The notes beneath the pieces were generated by a model. That model searched no databases. It was not told the DNA's origin and saw only the letters and a program-made list of their open reading frames with translations. This document shows positions 50,342 to 58,682 of a DNA stretch of 64,000 bases, piece by piece (position 1 is the stretch's first letter; every line of letters begins with the position of its first letter). The DNA comes from JAOZPE01 sp964601275 (GTDB lineage Bacteria > Krumholzibacteriota > Krumholzibacteriia > JAJRXK01). The DNA lies in assembly GCA_964601275.1 (NCBI GenBank), contig CAZRMV010000002.1, positions 1 to 64,000 of the forward strand. Direction: 5' to 3'. The translations under genes were made by a program, and so were the position numbers.

Positions 50342-51780
50342 GCGGGATCCTCCCCGCGCTGGTGGGACTTTCCACCACCGAACTGCTTCCCGGCGAGCGG
50401 CGGCTTCTGCAGCACCTGCGGCCGGCCGGGGTGTTGTTGTTGCCCCGCAACGTGGAAGACTTCGCACAGCTGGAGGAACTCTGCCGCCGCGTCCAGGAGA
50501 GCCTGGTCCGGCCGAGAGCTTCGGCCCTCATCGCCGCCGACCAGGAAGGAGGGGCGGTGAGCGTGCTGCAGAAGGCGGTGGGTTGTCCTCCGTCCGCGGC
50601 GGCCCTGGGGCTGGCGGACGATCCGCGGCTCACCGAGAGGGTCCACCGCACGATGGCCGAAAGGGCCCGGCGGGTCGGGGTGAACTTCCTGCTCGCGCCG
50701 GTCGCCGACGTCGACCGGCCGGGCAACCCGGTCATCGGGGTCCGCTCGTTCGGGGACGAAGGGTTGAAGGTCTCCCGACACGTGGCGGCCGCGGTGCGCG
50801 GACTGCGCCGGGGAGGGGTTCTCGCTTGCGCCAAGCACTGGCCCGGACATGGCGCGGCGAAGGTGGACAGTCATCTCGACGAGGTGCGCATCGATCTGTC
50901 CGCCGAAGAGTGGACGCGGATCGACCGCGCCCCCTTCGCCGCGGCGGCGGAAGAAGGAGTCGATGCGTTGATGGTGGGGCACCTGTCCTTTCCCGCTCTC
51001 GATGCTTCCGGCGAGATCGCTCCGCTGTCTGCGACCCTGCTGAGGCTGGCGCGGGAAGGTCTTCCCTTTTCCGGATGCCTGGTGAGCGACGCGATGGAGA
51101 TGAATGCCTTTCCGCCGGGAGCGGCCGTCCGCGCCCTGCAGGCCGGTCTGCAGTTGTTGATCTTCTCCACTCCGGTGGAGGAGGCCGCGTCCGAGCTGGA
51201 GCTCCTGGACCGGGTGGAGGAGAACCGCCTGCCCCTGGCGGTCGGGCCGGCGGCTGCTTCAAGAGATCGTCCGGGCAAAGAAGAGGATGCCCGGTCGGAG
51301 GATCCGTCCTGGGTCGAGGCCCGCCGGCGGGGCATTTCCGCCGCGGACCTCAGCGCGGTGGGAGGTGGCGAGTGGATCCTCCTGGATGGGGCCTCCGACG
51401 ATCGACTCACTCCACTGGGGGCGCTCCGGTCCAAGGGCGAGGATCACATCCTCCCGGCGCTGATCGACCGGCTGGGCCGTCCTCCCCGGCACGTCCTGAG
51501 GTGGGATCCCCACCTGCCCTTCCCCTTCACCAGCGCCCAACTGGAGGAGCTCCTGGCCACCGCGACTGCCGTCGGCGTGGTCCACCTGGGCCTTCGTCCC
51601 CTGCCCGAGGCCCTCCATTTCCACCTCACGGTCCTGGGGCCTCGCCTCGTCTCCTGGAGTCTCAGTCTGGGCCTGGAGCCTCTGATCCTGGCCCGGGGGG
51701 GTTGGCCCCGGCTCTGGATCCCGGGGCTCTCTCCGGGCGATCTGGAGCTTGTGGGGGAGATCCTGGGGCGGCGGCGTTGA
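50338..51780 (+). CDS. nagZ: beta-N-acetylhexosaminidase, GH3 family (NagZ-like)
   Basis: A 480-residue glycosidase from GTG 50338, 5 bases after AAGGAG. GH3 features are AADQEGGAVSVLQ, the acid/base histidine in AKHWPGHGAAKVDSH, and the nucleophile aspartate in LVSDAMEMNAF. It removes GlcNAc from muropeptides. The C-terminal about 130 residues beyond the catalytic barrel are longer than in E. coli NagZ (about 340 residues). It is the last gene of the recycling operon and carries the tRNA-Asp promoter at its stop. Confidence 0.88.
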   Translation: MSGILPALVGLSTTELLPGERRLLQHLRPAGVLLLPRNVEDFAQLEELCRRVQESLVRPRASALIAADQEGGAVSVLQKAVGCPPSAAALGLADDPRLTERVHRTMAERARRVGVNFLLAPVADVDRPGNPVIGVRSFGDEGLKVSRHVAAAVRGLRRGGVLACAKHWPGHGAAKVDSHLDEVRIDLSAEEWTRIDRAPFAAAAEEGVDALMVGHLSFPALDASGEIAPLSATLLRLAREGLPFSGCLVSDAMEMNAFPPGAAVRALQAGLQLLIFSTPVEEAASELELLDRVEENRLPLAVGPAAASRDRPGKEEDARSEDPSWVEARRRGISAADLSAVGGGEWILLDGASDDRLTPLGALRSKGEDHILPALIDRLGRPPRHVLRWDPHLPFPFTSAQLEELLATATAVGVVHLGLRPLPEALHFHLTVLGPRLVSWSLSLGLEPLILARGGWPRLWIPGLSPGDLELVGEILGRRR

Positions 51781-51805
51781 CAGGGCCGTCCCGCGTTGCT
51801 AGATT
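51777..51805 (+). promoter_or_regulatory. sigma70 promoter for tRNA-Asp
   Basis: Consensus TTGACA at 51777-51782, a 17-base spacer and TAGATT at 51800-51805, about 47 bases before tRNA-Asp. The -35 box overlaps the nagZ stop codon. Confidence 0.75.
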
Positions 51806-51851
51806 GCCCGTCCGCTGGATCGGCGGGCATCGCCTGCGGTTTCCGGCCCGA

Positions 51852-51929
51852 GGGGGCGTAGTTCAGTTTGGTCAGAACGCCGGCCTGTCAAGCCGGAGGT
51901 CGCGAGTTCAAGTCTCGTCGCTCCCGCCA
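51852..51929 (+). tRNA. tRNA-Asp (GTC)
   Basis: A 78-base cloverleaf: acceptor GGGGGCG with CGCTCCC, anticodon GTC at 51887-51889 in loop CTGTCAA, T-arm GCGAG-TTCAAGT-CTCGT, and encoded CCA. A terminator follows after a few bases. Confidence 0.97.
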
Positions 51930-51934
51930 TCTCC

Positions 51935-51968
51935 AAGGCCCGCTTCCCCGAGGGAGGCGGGCCTTTTC
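51935..51968 (+). terminator. rho-independent terminator after tRNA-Asp
   Basis: AAGGCCCGC pairs with GCGGGCCTT around a CTTCCCCGAGG-type loop and runs into TTTTCTT. Confidence 0.85.
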
Positions 51969-52069
51969 TTGACCACGCGCCCTGGCGAAGCCCCCGGTTT
52001 TGTTCCAGATTGGTTCTTGGTGACGGTTGCGCCCCACCCTCCACCGGGGCTTTGGCCTCACCATCCAGG

Positions 52070-52102
52070 ATGCGCTCTCCGGTGCCGTGCCGGAGAGCGC
52101 AT
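52070..52102 (-). terminator. hairpin at the 3' end of the xdhC-mobA-like unit
   Basis: A perfect 13-bp stem, ATGCGCTCTCCGG with CCGGAGAGCGCAT and a 7-base loop, directly after the stop of the minus-strand gene. No T-run follows on that strand. The remaining bases back to 51969 hold nothing recognisable. Confidence 0.5.
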
Positions 52103-52108
52103 TCCTCT

Positions 52109-52705
52109 TCATGACGCGTCGGGAAGATCTTCCGGGCGATTCCAGTTGCGCAGGATCGAAGGGTCGCCGACCTCCACCCGCAAGACCTGCCCGGAGCTGA
52201 GAGAAGCCAGGGCGGAACGCAGGCTGGTCGCGTCCCGCCAGGGAATCCGGTCGAGAGCTGAGCCATCCAGGAGCAGGGGATGACCGCCTCGTCCCCCCTC
52301 GACGGGCCTGGCCACCAGGGCGCGTCCTTCTGGATTCTCCTGGAGAGCCCGGTGGAGCCTTTGTACCACGCGCGGCGACGGGGGCCCGGTGTCGACCGGT
52401 TGCAGGAAGATCCACCGCCGCTTGCTGGCGAGGGCTTCCTCCAGTCCCCGGCGCACACTCTCCATCATCGGCGCATCTGCCGTCACCGGACCGATCCATC
52501 GCCACCGGACCGCCTCCTCCGCCAGGGCGGCGAGGACCTCCTCGTTCACGACCGCCGCCACCTCTTCGACCCCGGCCCCGAGCCAGGCCTCGGCGACCTC
52601 CACGAGAAGTGGTTTCCCCAGGACTGGAAGCAGGGCCTTGGGCCCCCCCATCCGGCGTCCGCGTCCGGCGGCCAGGACGATCGCGAGACTCGAAGCGATG
52701 GGCAT
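52109..52705 (-). CDS. MobA/MocA-like nucleotidyltransferase, second copy
   Basis: A 198-residue NTP-transferase: AIVLAAGRGRRMGGPKALLP at the start and a QPVDTGPPSP metal-site region. Related to the protein at 12456 but clearly different in sequence. It starts 4 bases after the xdhC stop, so the two form an operon. It likely adds a nucleotide to molybdopterin for another molybdenum hydroxylase, or is shared with the hydroxylase at 15021. CTP or GTP preference cannot be read from the sequence. Confidence 0.8.
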   Translation of the reverse strand: MPIASSLAIVLAAGRGRRMGGPKALLPVLGKPLLVEVAEAWLGAGVEEVAAVVNEEVLAALAEEAVRWRWIGPVTADAPMMESVRRGLEEALASKRRWIFLQPVDTGPPSPRVVQRLHRALQENPEGRALVARPVEGGRGGHPLLLDGSALDRIPWRDATSLRSALASLSSGQVLRVEVGDPSILRNWNRPEDLPDAS

Positions 52706-52709
52706 CGGC

Positions 52710-53621
52710 TCACTCCCCCGGCTGCACCGCGGCGGCCGCGTCCTCAGGCGTCGCAGGGGACGCCTTCGGCGGCGCGGCGGCGTTCGACGCCGTGGGGCCG
52801 GTGCGGTGGGGGGCGTGGAGACGGTTGAGCGAGTTCATCGACAGCGGAGCGATCCTGCGGCCCCGTCCGCGGTGATGGGCCACGAGTTCGGCCACCACCG
52901 CGACGGCGATCTCCTGGGGGGTGACCGCTCCCAGGTCGAGCCCGATCGGCATGTGGACCCGCGCGAGCTGATCGTCGGTGAACCCCCTCTTCCGGCACGC
53001 GGCGATCATCCGCGCGACCTTGGAGAGACTGCCCATGACCCCGAGGTAGGCGGGGGGGTGCTCGAGGTAATGTTCGAGAACCTTCTGGTCGTGCTTGTGG
53101 CCGCGGGTGACCGACACGACGAAATCCCGCGGCCGCAGCCGAAGGGTTCTGCAGGCTTCCTCCACCGGCAGGTTCAGGATCTCGGCCGCCTGGGGAAAAC
53201 GATCGGGATTCGCCCAGTCGTCCCGTTCGTCGATGACCACCACCTCGAAACCGCAACCCGATGCCATCGAGGCGATGGCCTGCCCCACGTGTCCTCCGCC
53301 GAAGAGAAGGAGACGCCGCCCCGGCTCGAGCACTTCGCAGAAGATCTCCATGCGTCCGCCGCAGGACATTCCCAGATCGCGGGCGAGATGATAGCGGAGA
53401 ACTCCGCTGCGGCGCTCCCGGAGCATCTTGGCCGCGTCCTTCAGCGCCGCGGCCTCCACCGCGCCGCCCCCGATCGTTCCCTCGAAACCGCCGTCTTCGT
53501 GCAACAGGATGGAAGCTCCCACTTCCTGGGGTCCCGAACCCGCGACCTCGATGACCTTCAGGTGGGCGACGGTTTCCCCGCGCAAGAGGGCCTCGGTGAT
53601 CTTCCGGTAGAATTCGTGCAT
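52710..53621 (-). CDS. xdhC: XdhC/CoxI-family molybdenum-cofactor insertion/sulfuration protein
   Basis: A 303-residue protein with both XdhC parts: an N-terminal region with EGTIGGGAVEA and GMSCGGRMEIF containing a conserved cysteine, and a Rossmann half with LLLFGGGHVGQAI, ending near MPIGLDLGAVTPQEIAVAVV. The last about 45 residues are Ala/Pro-rich and probably disordered, longer than usual. XdhC proteins bind molybdenum cofactor and deliver it to xanthine dehydrogenase-type enzymes. It is physically far from the hydroxylase at 15021, which has its own YqeB-like factor. Confidence 0.88.
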   Translation of the reverse strand: MHEFYRKITEALLRGETVAHLKVIEVAGSGPQEVGASILLHEDGGFEGTIGGGAVEAAALKDAAKMLRERRSGVLRYHLARDLGMSCGGRMEIFCEVLEPGRRLLLFGGGHVGQAIASMASGCGFEVVVIDERDDWANPDRFPQAAEILNLPVEEACRTLRLRPRDFVVSVTRGHKHDQKVLEHYLEHPPAYLGVMGSLSKVARMIAACRKRGFTDDQLARVHMPIGLDLGAVTPQEIAVAVVAELVAHHRGRGRRIAPLSMNSLNRLHAPHRTGPTASNAAAPPKASPATPEDAAAAVQPGE

Positions 53622-53719
53622 GGCGATGGGGGAGAGGGTGGTCGCTTTTCCGGCTCGGTCCTATTCTAGGGCATCATGGGCAAGCCGTCAGGAAACTCTT
53701 GGCCCACCGGGGGAATCGC

Positions 53720-54694
53720 GTGACGGAGAAGGCGCGTTCGTACTGGGAGGCCTCGCGCGCATTGCGCCGCGAGCTGGGCCGGACCCTGCCCCGGGAGGAA
53801 CTGAAGGCCCTGCACCGCAAGCGCCCCGCGCGGCATTTCGCGGTGGCTGCGGGTCTTCTCCTGGTCACCTTCGCCTGCCTTGCCGGGTTGACCGTGCTGG
53901 GGGCGTGGTGGCAGTGGATTCCCCTCTCGGTGGTGCTGGGGTTCTGCTACTTCGATTTCACCGTCCTGCTGCACGAGGTGGTGCACAACGCCGTCTTCGC
54001 CACTCCCCGTCCGCGTCTCCAGCAGTGGTTGGGCTGGCTCTACGCGATCTTCAGCGGGATCTCCGCCGCGCAGTTCACCCGCTGGCATCTGGACCACCAT
54101 GACAATCTCGGGGATGGAATCGACGACCCCAAGCGGCATTGGCTGAGTCCCAAGCGGGGCACCCGCCGGGAGAAGTTGCTCTACTGGACCCCTCTGCTCA
54201 TTCCGATCTATTTCCGGGCCGCCCGGAAGGAAAGCGAAGTCTACGACCCGAAGTTGCGGCGCCGCATCGCCCGGGAGCGCGCGGCAACCTTGATCGTCCA
54301 TCTCGGGGTGGTCATCGCGCTCTTTTTCGGAGGCGGTTTTCCGCTGGTTGTGCGCGGATGGCTGATTCCCTACTTCCTGGTGTTCCCGGTGGCCTTCAGC
54401 CTGAATCGGGTCGGACAGCACTACGCCATCGATCCCTCCGATCCCGCGCGCTGGAGTACCCGGGTGGACGGCAACCGGCTGTGGAGATGGATCTTCCTCG
54501 AATCGAACTTCCACCTCGAGCATCACTACTTCCAGAACGTTCCCTTCTACCACCTTCCCCGTCTCAACCGTCTGCTGCGTCCCTTCTACCGGGAGCGGGG
54601 AATCCCGAACCTCGGATACCTGCAGATCCTGCGGGGATGGCTGATCGACAACGAGACGCCCCACACCCGTTGGAGAGGCGACCGGTCCGCCTGA
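53720..54694 (+). CDS. membrane fatty-acid desaturase/hydroxylase family protein
   Basis: A 324-residue integral membrane protein starting at GTG 53720 behind GGGGGAA. It has the three histidine boxes of the di-iron family: HEVVHN, HLDHHDN and NFHLEHHYF, and several hydrophobic helices. Members use oxygen to desaturate or hydroxylate acyl chains or lipids. An oxygen-dependent enzyme is notable next to an anaerobic pathway and suggests some oxygen exposure, or a different activity. Substrate unknown. Confidence 0.83.
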   Translation: MTEKARSYWEASRALRRELGRTLPREELKALHRKRPARHFAVAAGLLLVTFACLAGLTVLGAWWQWIPLSVVLGFCYFDFTVLLHEVVHNAVFATPRPRLQQWLGWLYAIFSGISAAQFTRWHLDHHDNLGDGIDDPKRHWLSPKRGTRREKLLYWTPLLIPIYFRAARKESEVYDPKLRRRIARERAATLIVHLGVVIALFFGGGFPLVVRGWLIPYFLVFPVAFSLNRVGQHYAIDPSDPARWSTRVDGNRLWRWIFLESNFHLEHHYFQNVPFYHLPRLNRLLRPFYRERGIPNLGYLQILRGWLIDNETPHTRWRGDRSA

Positions 54695-54771
54695 GGCGGG
54701 GCGACGGCCGGCAGCGGAAGCGCTTCCGCCCCGGGCGACCCGCGCGCGGCGGTGGGTGGAACGATACGAAG

Positions 54772-54793
54772 AAGGCGCCCCGCGGGGCGCCTT
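54772..54793 (-). terminator. hairpin downstream of rpmB
   Basis: A self-complementary AAGGCGCCCC/GGGGCGCCTT stem lies in the gap between the desaturase and rpmB, 50 bases after the rpmB stop. On the minus strand it is followed by CTTCTTCG, on the plus strand by CCTCTC. It may terminate both convergent genes. Confidence 0.6.
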
Positions 54794-54842
54794 CCTCTCG
54801 ATCGGATGGCATCGAACCGGCGGGGGCGTCCCGCCGGATCGC

Positions 54843-55079
54843 TCAGACCTTCTGGCCCTGCGCGCGCATCTGCTGCAGGACCTTGTAGATTCCATTCTTG
54901 GAGATGGTCTTCATCCCCTTGGCGCTCACCGTGAGGGTCACCCAGCGGTTCTCCTCGGGGACCCAGAAGCGCTTCTTGTGCAGGTTGGGCAGAAAACGGC
55001 GCTTGTTCACGTTGTGGGCGTGGGAAACGTGGTTGCCCGACATGGGACGCTTGCCGGTCACCTGGCAGACTCGAGACAT
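54843..55079 (-). CDS. rpmB: 50S ribosomal protein L28
   Basis: A 78-residue protein starting MSRVCQVTGKRPMSGNHVS, with the family pattern HNVNKRRFLPNLHKKRFWVP and a C-terminal GIYKVLQQMR. One cysteine (C-x4-G) remains from the zinc-type version, but a second pair is absent, so it is a non-zinc form. A promoter is found about 115 bases upstream on the minus strand. Rpm33 (rpmG) is not adjacent. Confidence 0.96.
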   Translation of the reverse strand: MSRVCQVTGKRPMSGNHVSHAHNVNKRRFLPNLHKKRFWVPEENRWVTLTVSAKGMKTISKNGIYKVLQQMRAQGQKV

Positions 55080-55192
55080 GGCAGAAAACTCCTCTTCCTC
55101 TTCCGCGTTCCCGGGGGAAGCGCCGGCGGGATGTGCTCATGATCCGGGGCCGCCGCGGCAGATCCGCCGTTCCGGGCGCTCCCAGGCCCCCA

Positions 55193-55220
55193 AGTATATC
55201 GATCCGGCCCGGCGTGGCAA
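55193..55220 (-). promoter_or_regulatory. sigma70-type promoter for rpmB
   Basis: On the minus strand TTGCCA (55220-55215), a 16-base spacer and TATACT (55198-55193), about 115 bases before the rpmB start. Confidence 0.55.
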
Positions 55221-55264
55221 GGTTCTCGCCGAAATCCCTGGGCCGGGGATCCTGGATTTTCACC

Positions 55265-55720
55265 TTATTTTCGAGGGCCTCGGCCCGTGTCGTCGTCGCC
55301 GAAGGGATTGGCCGGCTTCTGGCGGCGGAATCGCTCGAATTCGCCGTCGAGATCGTCCAGACGGCGTTGTTTGCGCGGGGTTTCCCCCTCGAGGAAGAGG
55401 CGCTCGAGCTTTTCCTGTTCCCGGGCCTGCTTCTGTTCGAAGGCGGCCAGATCGGCGGCGATTCCCGGATCCTCCTCGTCCATCGGCAGGTCCTCGAGTT
55501 TCCGGTGGTCGCGGATCTCGTAGCGCTCGTCGAAGGCGCTGCCCACCCGGGCGAGGATTCCCTCCTCGACCAGCCCCCGCAGCAGGAAGGTGACCTTCTC
55601 CTGCGGCCAGCCCAGCAGTTCGGCGATCTCCCCCTCCTGAGGGGGGTGCTGGCGGAGTGCTTCCAACACGCGGATGCAGGCGACCATGAGGTGGCCGTCG
55701 CGGTAGGGGGTGGTTGCCAT
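55265..55720 (-). CDS. small winged-helix-like protein with charged C-terminal half
   Basis: A 151-residue protein starting at ATG 55720, after GGGAGG on the minus strand; a longer upstream frame lacks a ribosome site. Residues about 1-65 read like a winged helix (LRQHPPQEGEIAELLG, then VTFLLRGLVEEGILARVG), and the rest is highly charged and probably helical, rich in Glu, Lys and Arg. It may be a DNA-binding or scaffold protein. No family is recognised. It lies between rpmB and the divergent GWxTD gene. Confidence 0.6.
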   Translation of the reverse strand: MATTPYRDGHLMVACIRVLEALRQHPPQEGEIAELLGWPQEKVTFLLRGLVEEGILARVGSAFDERYEIRDHRKLEDLPMDEEDPGIAADLAAFEQKQAREQEKLERLFLEGETPRKQRRLDDLDGEFERFRRQKPANPFGDDDTGRGPRK

Positions 55721-55889
55721 GCTCGACCTCCCGGGTGGTGTCCTCGCCCCGGAAACTTCGCACGAAGGGTTTCCCGGAGCAAGTCCCGGCGCGCCGGGAC
55801 CGGACCCCCAGGGCCGCCTTGCGGGGAAGCCGTCGCCGAAGCTACCGTGGAAAGGCCGGACCCGGCCGTATTCCGGGAAAAGCACTGCC

Positions 55890-58340
55890 ATGATGCACCG
55901 TGACCATTCCCTTCCGGTGGCCCTCGGGATCCTTGCGTTCCTGGCGGCCTGTGGGCTGCTTTGGCCCCCGGGGACGGTCGCGGCCGGGCCGGATCGCGCC
56001 TTTGGGCCGCCCGACGGCCCGTCCGCGTCGCCCTCCGTCCGACCCGCCGGACCGGGATCTCCGTCTGCGCCGGGAGGGACCGTGGGATCCCTCGCGCCCC
56101 GTCCGGATCGACCTCCGGTGGAGGGGACGGGAACGAGCCGCGACGAACTCTTCCGGGAGATCGACCGCTTGACCGCCCTGGCCGAAGATCAGTCCGGACG
56201 GCAACGCGCGGAGACCGAATACGCCATCGCCCAGCGTCTGCTGGCCACCGGCCTGCTCAAGCACCGCCGGCGGGCCCTGGAGTCGCTGGAGCGGGCCGCG
56301 CTCCTGGCTCCCGGTTTCTTCGCCCCCCGCCGCTTGATGGCCGCCACCGCGCTGGAGATGGGATACGAAGGGCAGGCCCGGAGGTGGACCGAGCAGCTCT
56401 GCCGCGCGTTTCCCGGGCGGTCGCTGCCCTGGCGCCTCCTCGGGGACATGGAATTCCTGAAGGCCCGCCGGACCCTCGACATGCCGGTCATGGAGAAGGC
56501 GGCCCGGGCCCATCTGAGAGCGGTGCGGGTGGATCCCTCCGACCGGGAGGCGCGGGTGCGGCTGGCCGGAGACCTGGTGGCGATCCAGCGCTACGGCAGC
56601 CTCGACTCCCTGCTCGCTCCCGTCGTGGACGATTCGATCTGGGGGCTGCCCGCGCGCCTGCTACGCGCCTGCGGCAGGGCGCGCCGGGGCGAGGAGGAAG
56701 AGGCGTGGGAGGACTTCCATCGGGCGCTGGCCGCGGCGGATCCGTTGCTCCGGGAGGTCTTCTTCTACGGACGCGAGTTCTTCCAGCAGAGCCGCGCGCT
56801 CGAGGACGAGGCGCTTCGCCTGGATCCCATGGTTCTCGGCGCGGCCATGGCCCGCTTCGATCCGCAGTGGAAGCCGGAGGATGGACTGGATGCCGGCAAG
56901 GCGCTGCGCGACAGCCTGGTGTTGCGCATGGCGCTGGCGAGCTACTGGATGCGGAAGAATCCCTGGCCCACCCATCTGAGCAACGAAAGCGAACTCCGCT
57001 ACTGGTCCCGCGTGGTCGAGGCAGAATTGCTCTTCGGCCGTCCCGAGAAGGGTCAGCGGGGCTGGGACCGCGCGCCGGGCCGGGCCTGGGTGCGCTGGGG
57101 CCGCCCCAACACCACCCTGTACCTGCCGGCTTCCAATGGTTCGCGCAGCGACGACCTCGCGACCTTCTTCTTCGAACCCGGGATCCTCCTGCCTCCCCCC
57201 ACGGTCGGGGTATGGGCCTGGGACTATCGTTCCCGGTGGAACCACTTCTCGATCCTCTTCGAAGACCGGGTGATGAACGGGAATTGGTTGGCCCACGACA
57301 GCACCGCCCGCCTCCTGCGCCGGGCCCAGAGACAGCAACCGATCCTCTTGATCTCCGACCAGGAGGAACACGCCGAGCCCTCGTTCCGCCTGGAGCTGAG
57401 CACGGCGGCGTTCCACCGGCCCAAGGGCGCCACCACCCTGGAAAGCTACGTCCGGTTGCGATGTCCCCCCAGACGCGGAAAGCTCCAGGAGGGAAGGGCG
57501 GGCGAAGAGCGTTTCCAACTGGAGTGGGCGGTCTACGACGAGCACAAGCGCCGTCTGGACTACCGGAAGTGGCAGGTGGGCCGGGAAAGCCGGGTGGACC
57601 GGCTTCGGCAACGGATGGGTCTGGCCTCGACCCAGGAGGATGCCCGGACCTGGGTGCGGGCCATCCCCGCCGACCTTCCCCCGGGAATCTACCGGGTGGC
57701 GGTCGACCTTCGGCGGGAGGTGGGGGGCGGACATCTCTCGCGTCAGTTGAAGCTGGTGATCCCGCGCCGCGAGCCGGGAGCCTTGGGTCTCAGCGACCTG
57801 GAACTGGCTTCGACCTTCCAGCCCCTGGAAGGGGACGAGGGTCTTCCTCCGTCCTTGGTCAAGTATGCCTTCGGGATCCTGCCCTCACCCGGTGGGGTGG
57901 TGTCCGCCTCCCGAAAGACCCTGAGCGTGTATTACGAGGTGTACAACCTCCACAAGGGGGAGGACGGGGCGGCCCACTTCGACGTGAGCTATCACGTCTA
58001 TCGCCGCAAGAAGGGAAGCGAGGACTGGATCCTGGGGAAGGGCGAGGTGGAGGGCCTGCGCCCGGTCGATCCCCTCGGGCTCCGGTTTCTCCAGGAGACG
58101 ACCACCGTTTCCGGACAGGAGCACGTGGTCAAGGGAGGGGCGCTGGATGTCTCGGGGCTGAAGCCGGGTCGCTACGTTCTGGAGGTCATCGTGGAGGATC
58201 GGGTCACCGGCGGCATCGCGCGGGCCTGGGCGCCGTTCGTCCGGGCCGCTTCGCCCGACCGCCGTCCGACCCCGGGTGGGAGCCCGGCAGGAAGGAGCCG
58301 GGCACCGAAGGAAGAGGGCCGGACCCAGGAGCCCCAGTGA
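55890..58340 (+). CDS. exported GWxTD-type protein with N-terminal helical repeats
   Basis: An 816-residue protein starting at ATG 55890 with an export signal (ALGILAFLAACGLLWPPG), where LAAC could act as a lipobox. Residues about 80-340 are rich in helical, TPR-like segments. Residues about 390-640 contain a diverged GWxTD region: KGQRGWDRAPGRAWVRWGRP aligns with the G-W-x-T-D motif plus R-G-x-x-Y-I-x-x-G-x-P that follows it. The C-terminal part is beta-rich. GWxTD proteins are found mostly in the FCB group and Acidobacteria, with no established function. It is isolated, with a 336-base gap after it. Confidence 0.72.
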   Translation: MMHRDHSLPVALGILAFLAACGLLWPPGTVAAGPDRAFGPPDGPSASPSVRPAGPGSPSAPGGTVGSLAPRPDRPPVEGTGTSRDELFREIDRLTALAEDQSGRQRAETEYAIAQRLLATGLLKHRRRALESLERAALLAPGFFAPRRLMAATALEMGYEGQARRWTEQLCRAFPGRSLPWRLLGDMEFLKARRTLDMPVMEKAARAHLRAVRVDPSDREARVRLAGDLVAIQRYGSLDSLLAPVVDDSIWGLPARLLRACGRARRGEEEEAWEDFHRALAAADPLLREVFFYGREFFQQSRALEDEALRLDPMVLGAAMARFDPQWKPEDGLDAGKALRDSLVLRMALASYWMRKNPWPTHLSNESELRYWSRVVEAELLFGRPEKGQRGWDRAPGRAWVRWGRPNTTLYLPASNGSRSDDLATFFFEPGILLPPPTVGVWAWDYRSRWNHFSILFEDRVMNGNWLAHDSTARLLRRAQRQQPILLISDQEEHAEPSFRLELSTAAFHRPKGATTLESYVRLRCPPRRGKLQEGRAGEERFQLEWAVYDEHKRRLDYRKWQVGRESRVDRLRQRMGLASTQEDARTWVRAIPADLPPGIYRVAVDLRREVGGGHLSRQLKLVIPRREPGALGLSDLELASTFQPLEGDEGLPPSLVKYAFGILPSPGGVVSASRKTLSVYYEVYNLHKGEDGAAHFDVSYHVYRRKKGSEDWILGKGEVEGLRPVDPLGLRFLQETTTVSGQEHVVKGGALDVSGLKPGRYVLEVIVEDRVTGGIARAWAPFVRAASPDRRPTPGGSPAGRSRAPKEEGRTQEPQ

Positions 58341-58344
58341 ACGG

Positions 58345-58533
58345 TTGCCCCTCCCCGTAGTGCGACCGGATGCGCGGGGTTCCCCCTCCCCCCGCACCGA
58401 TGGGCACTACCCTCAGGATATGGGCGATCCACCGGAGGCTCCTGGGTCCGGCCCAGGAAGACATCCTGCGAATCAGAGTTTCCGGTCTTCCAATCCCAAG
58501 TAAATACGGAAGATGCGGAAACGTGATCGCTGT
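58345..58533 (-). ncRNA. candidate structured RNA of unknown type
   Basis: The 336-base gap between the GWxTD gene and the SpoIIE-type gene has no convincing protein. On the minus strand a promoter-like element is followed by strongly paired segments: TCCTGGG with CCCAGGA around GCCGG, a long arm GTAGTG...CACTAC enclosing GCGGGG...CCCCGC, and GTAAA with TTTAC near the predicted 5' end. I do not recognise 6S, RNase P or SRP RNA. No T-run ends it. This could also be unstructured regulatory sequence. Confidence 0.25.
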
Positions 58534-58539
58534 TTACAC

Positions 58540-58567
58540 CATATAACAGGTTTCCAAGGGACGTCAA
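58540..58567 (-). promoter_or_regulatory. candidate sigma70 promoter, minus strand
   Basis: TTGACG at 58567-58562, a 16-base spacer and TATATG at 58545-58540, reading leftward into the gap. No convincing coding sequence follows it in that direction until the antisense side of the GWxTD gene. Confidence 0.4.
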
Positions 58568-58682
58568 GCAGTGCCTCCGGTTTCCCCGAACTCCCTTGCG
58601 GTCGAGCCCGGACCAGCGTAGAAACGGATCCACCGGCTTCACGCGGTGATCGCGGATCCGCCCCCAGCCTCGAAAGGTGAAT

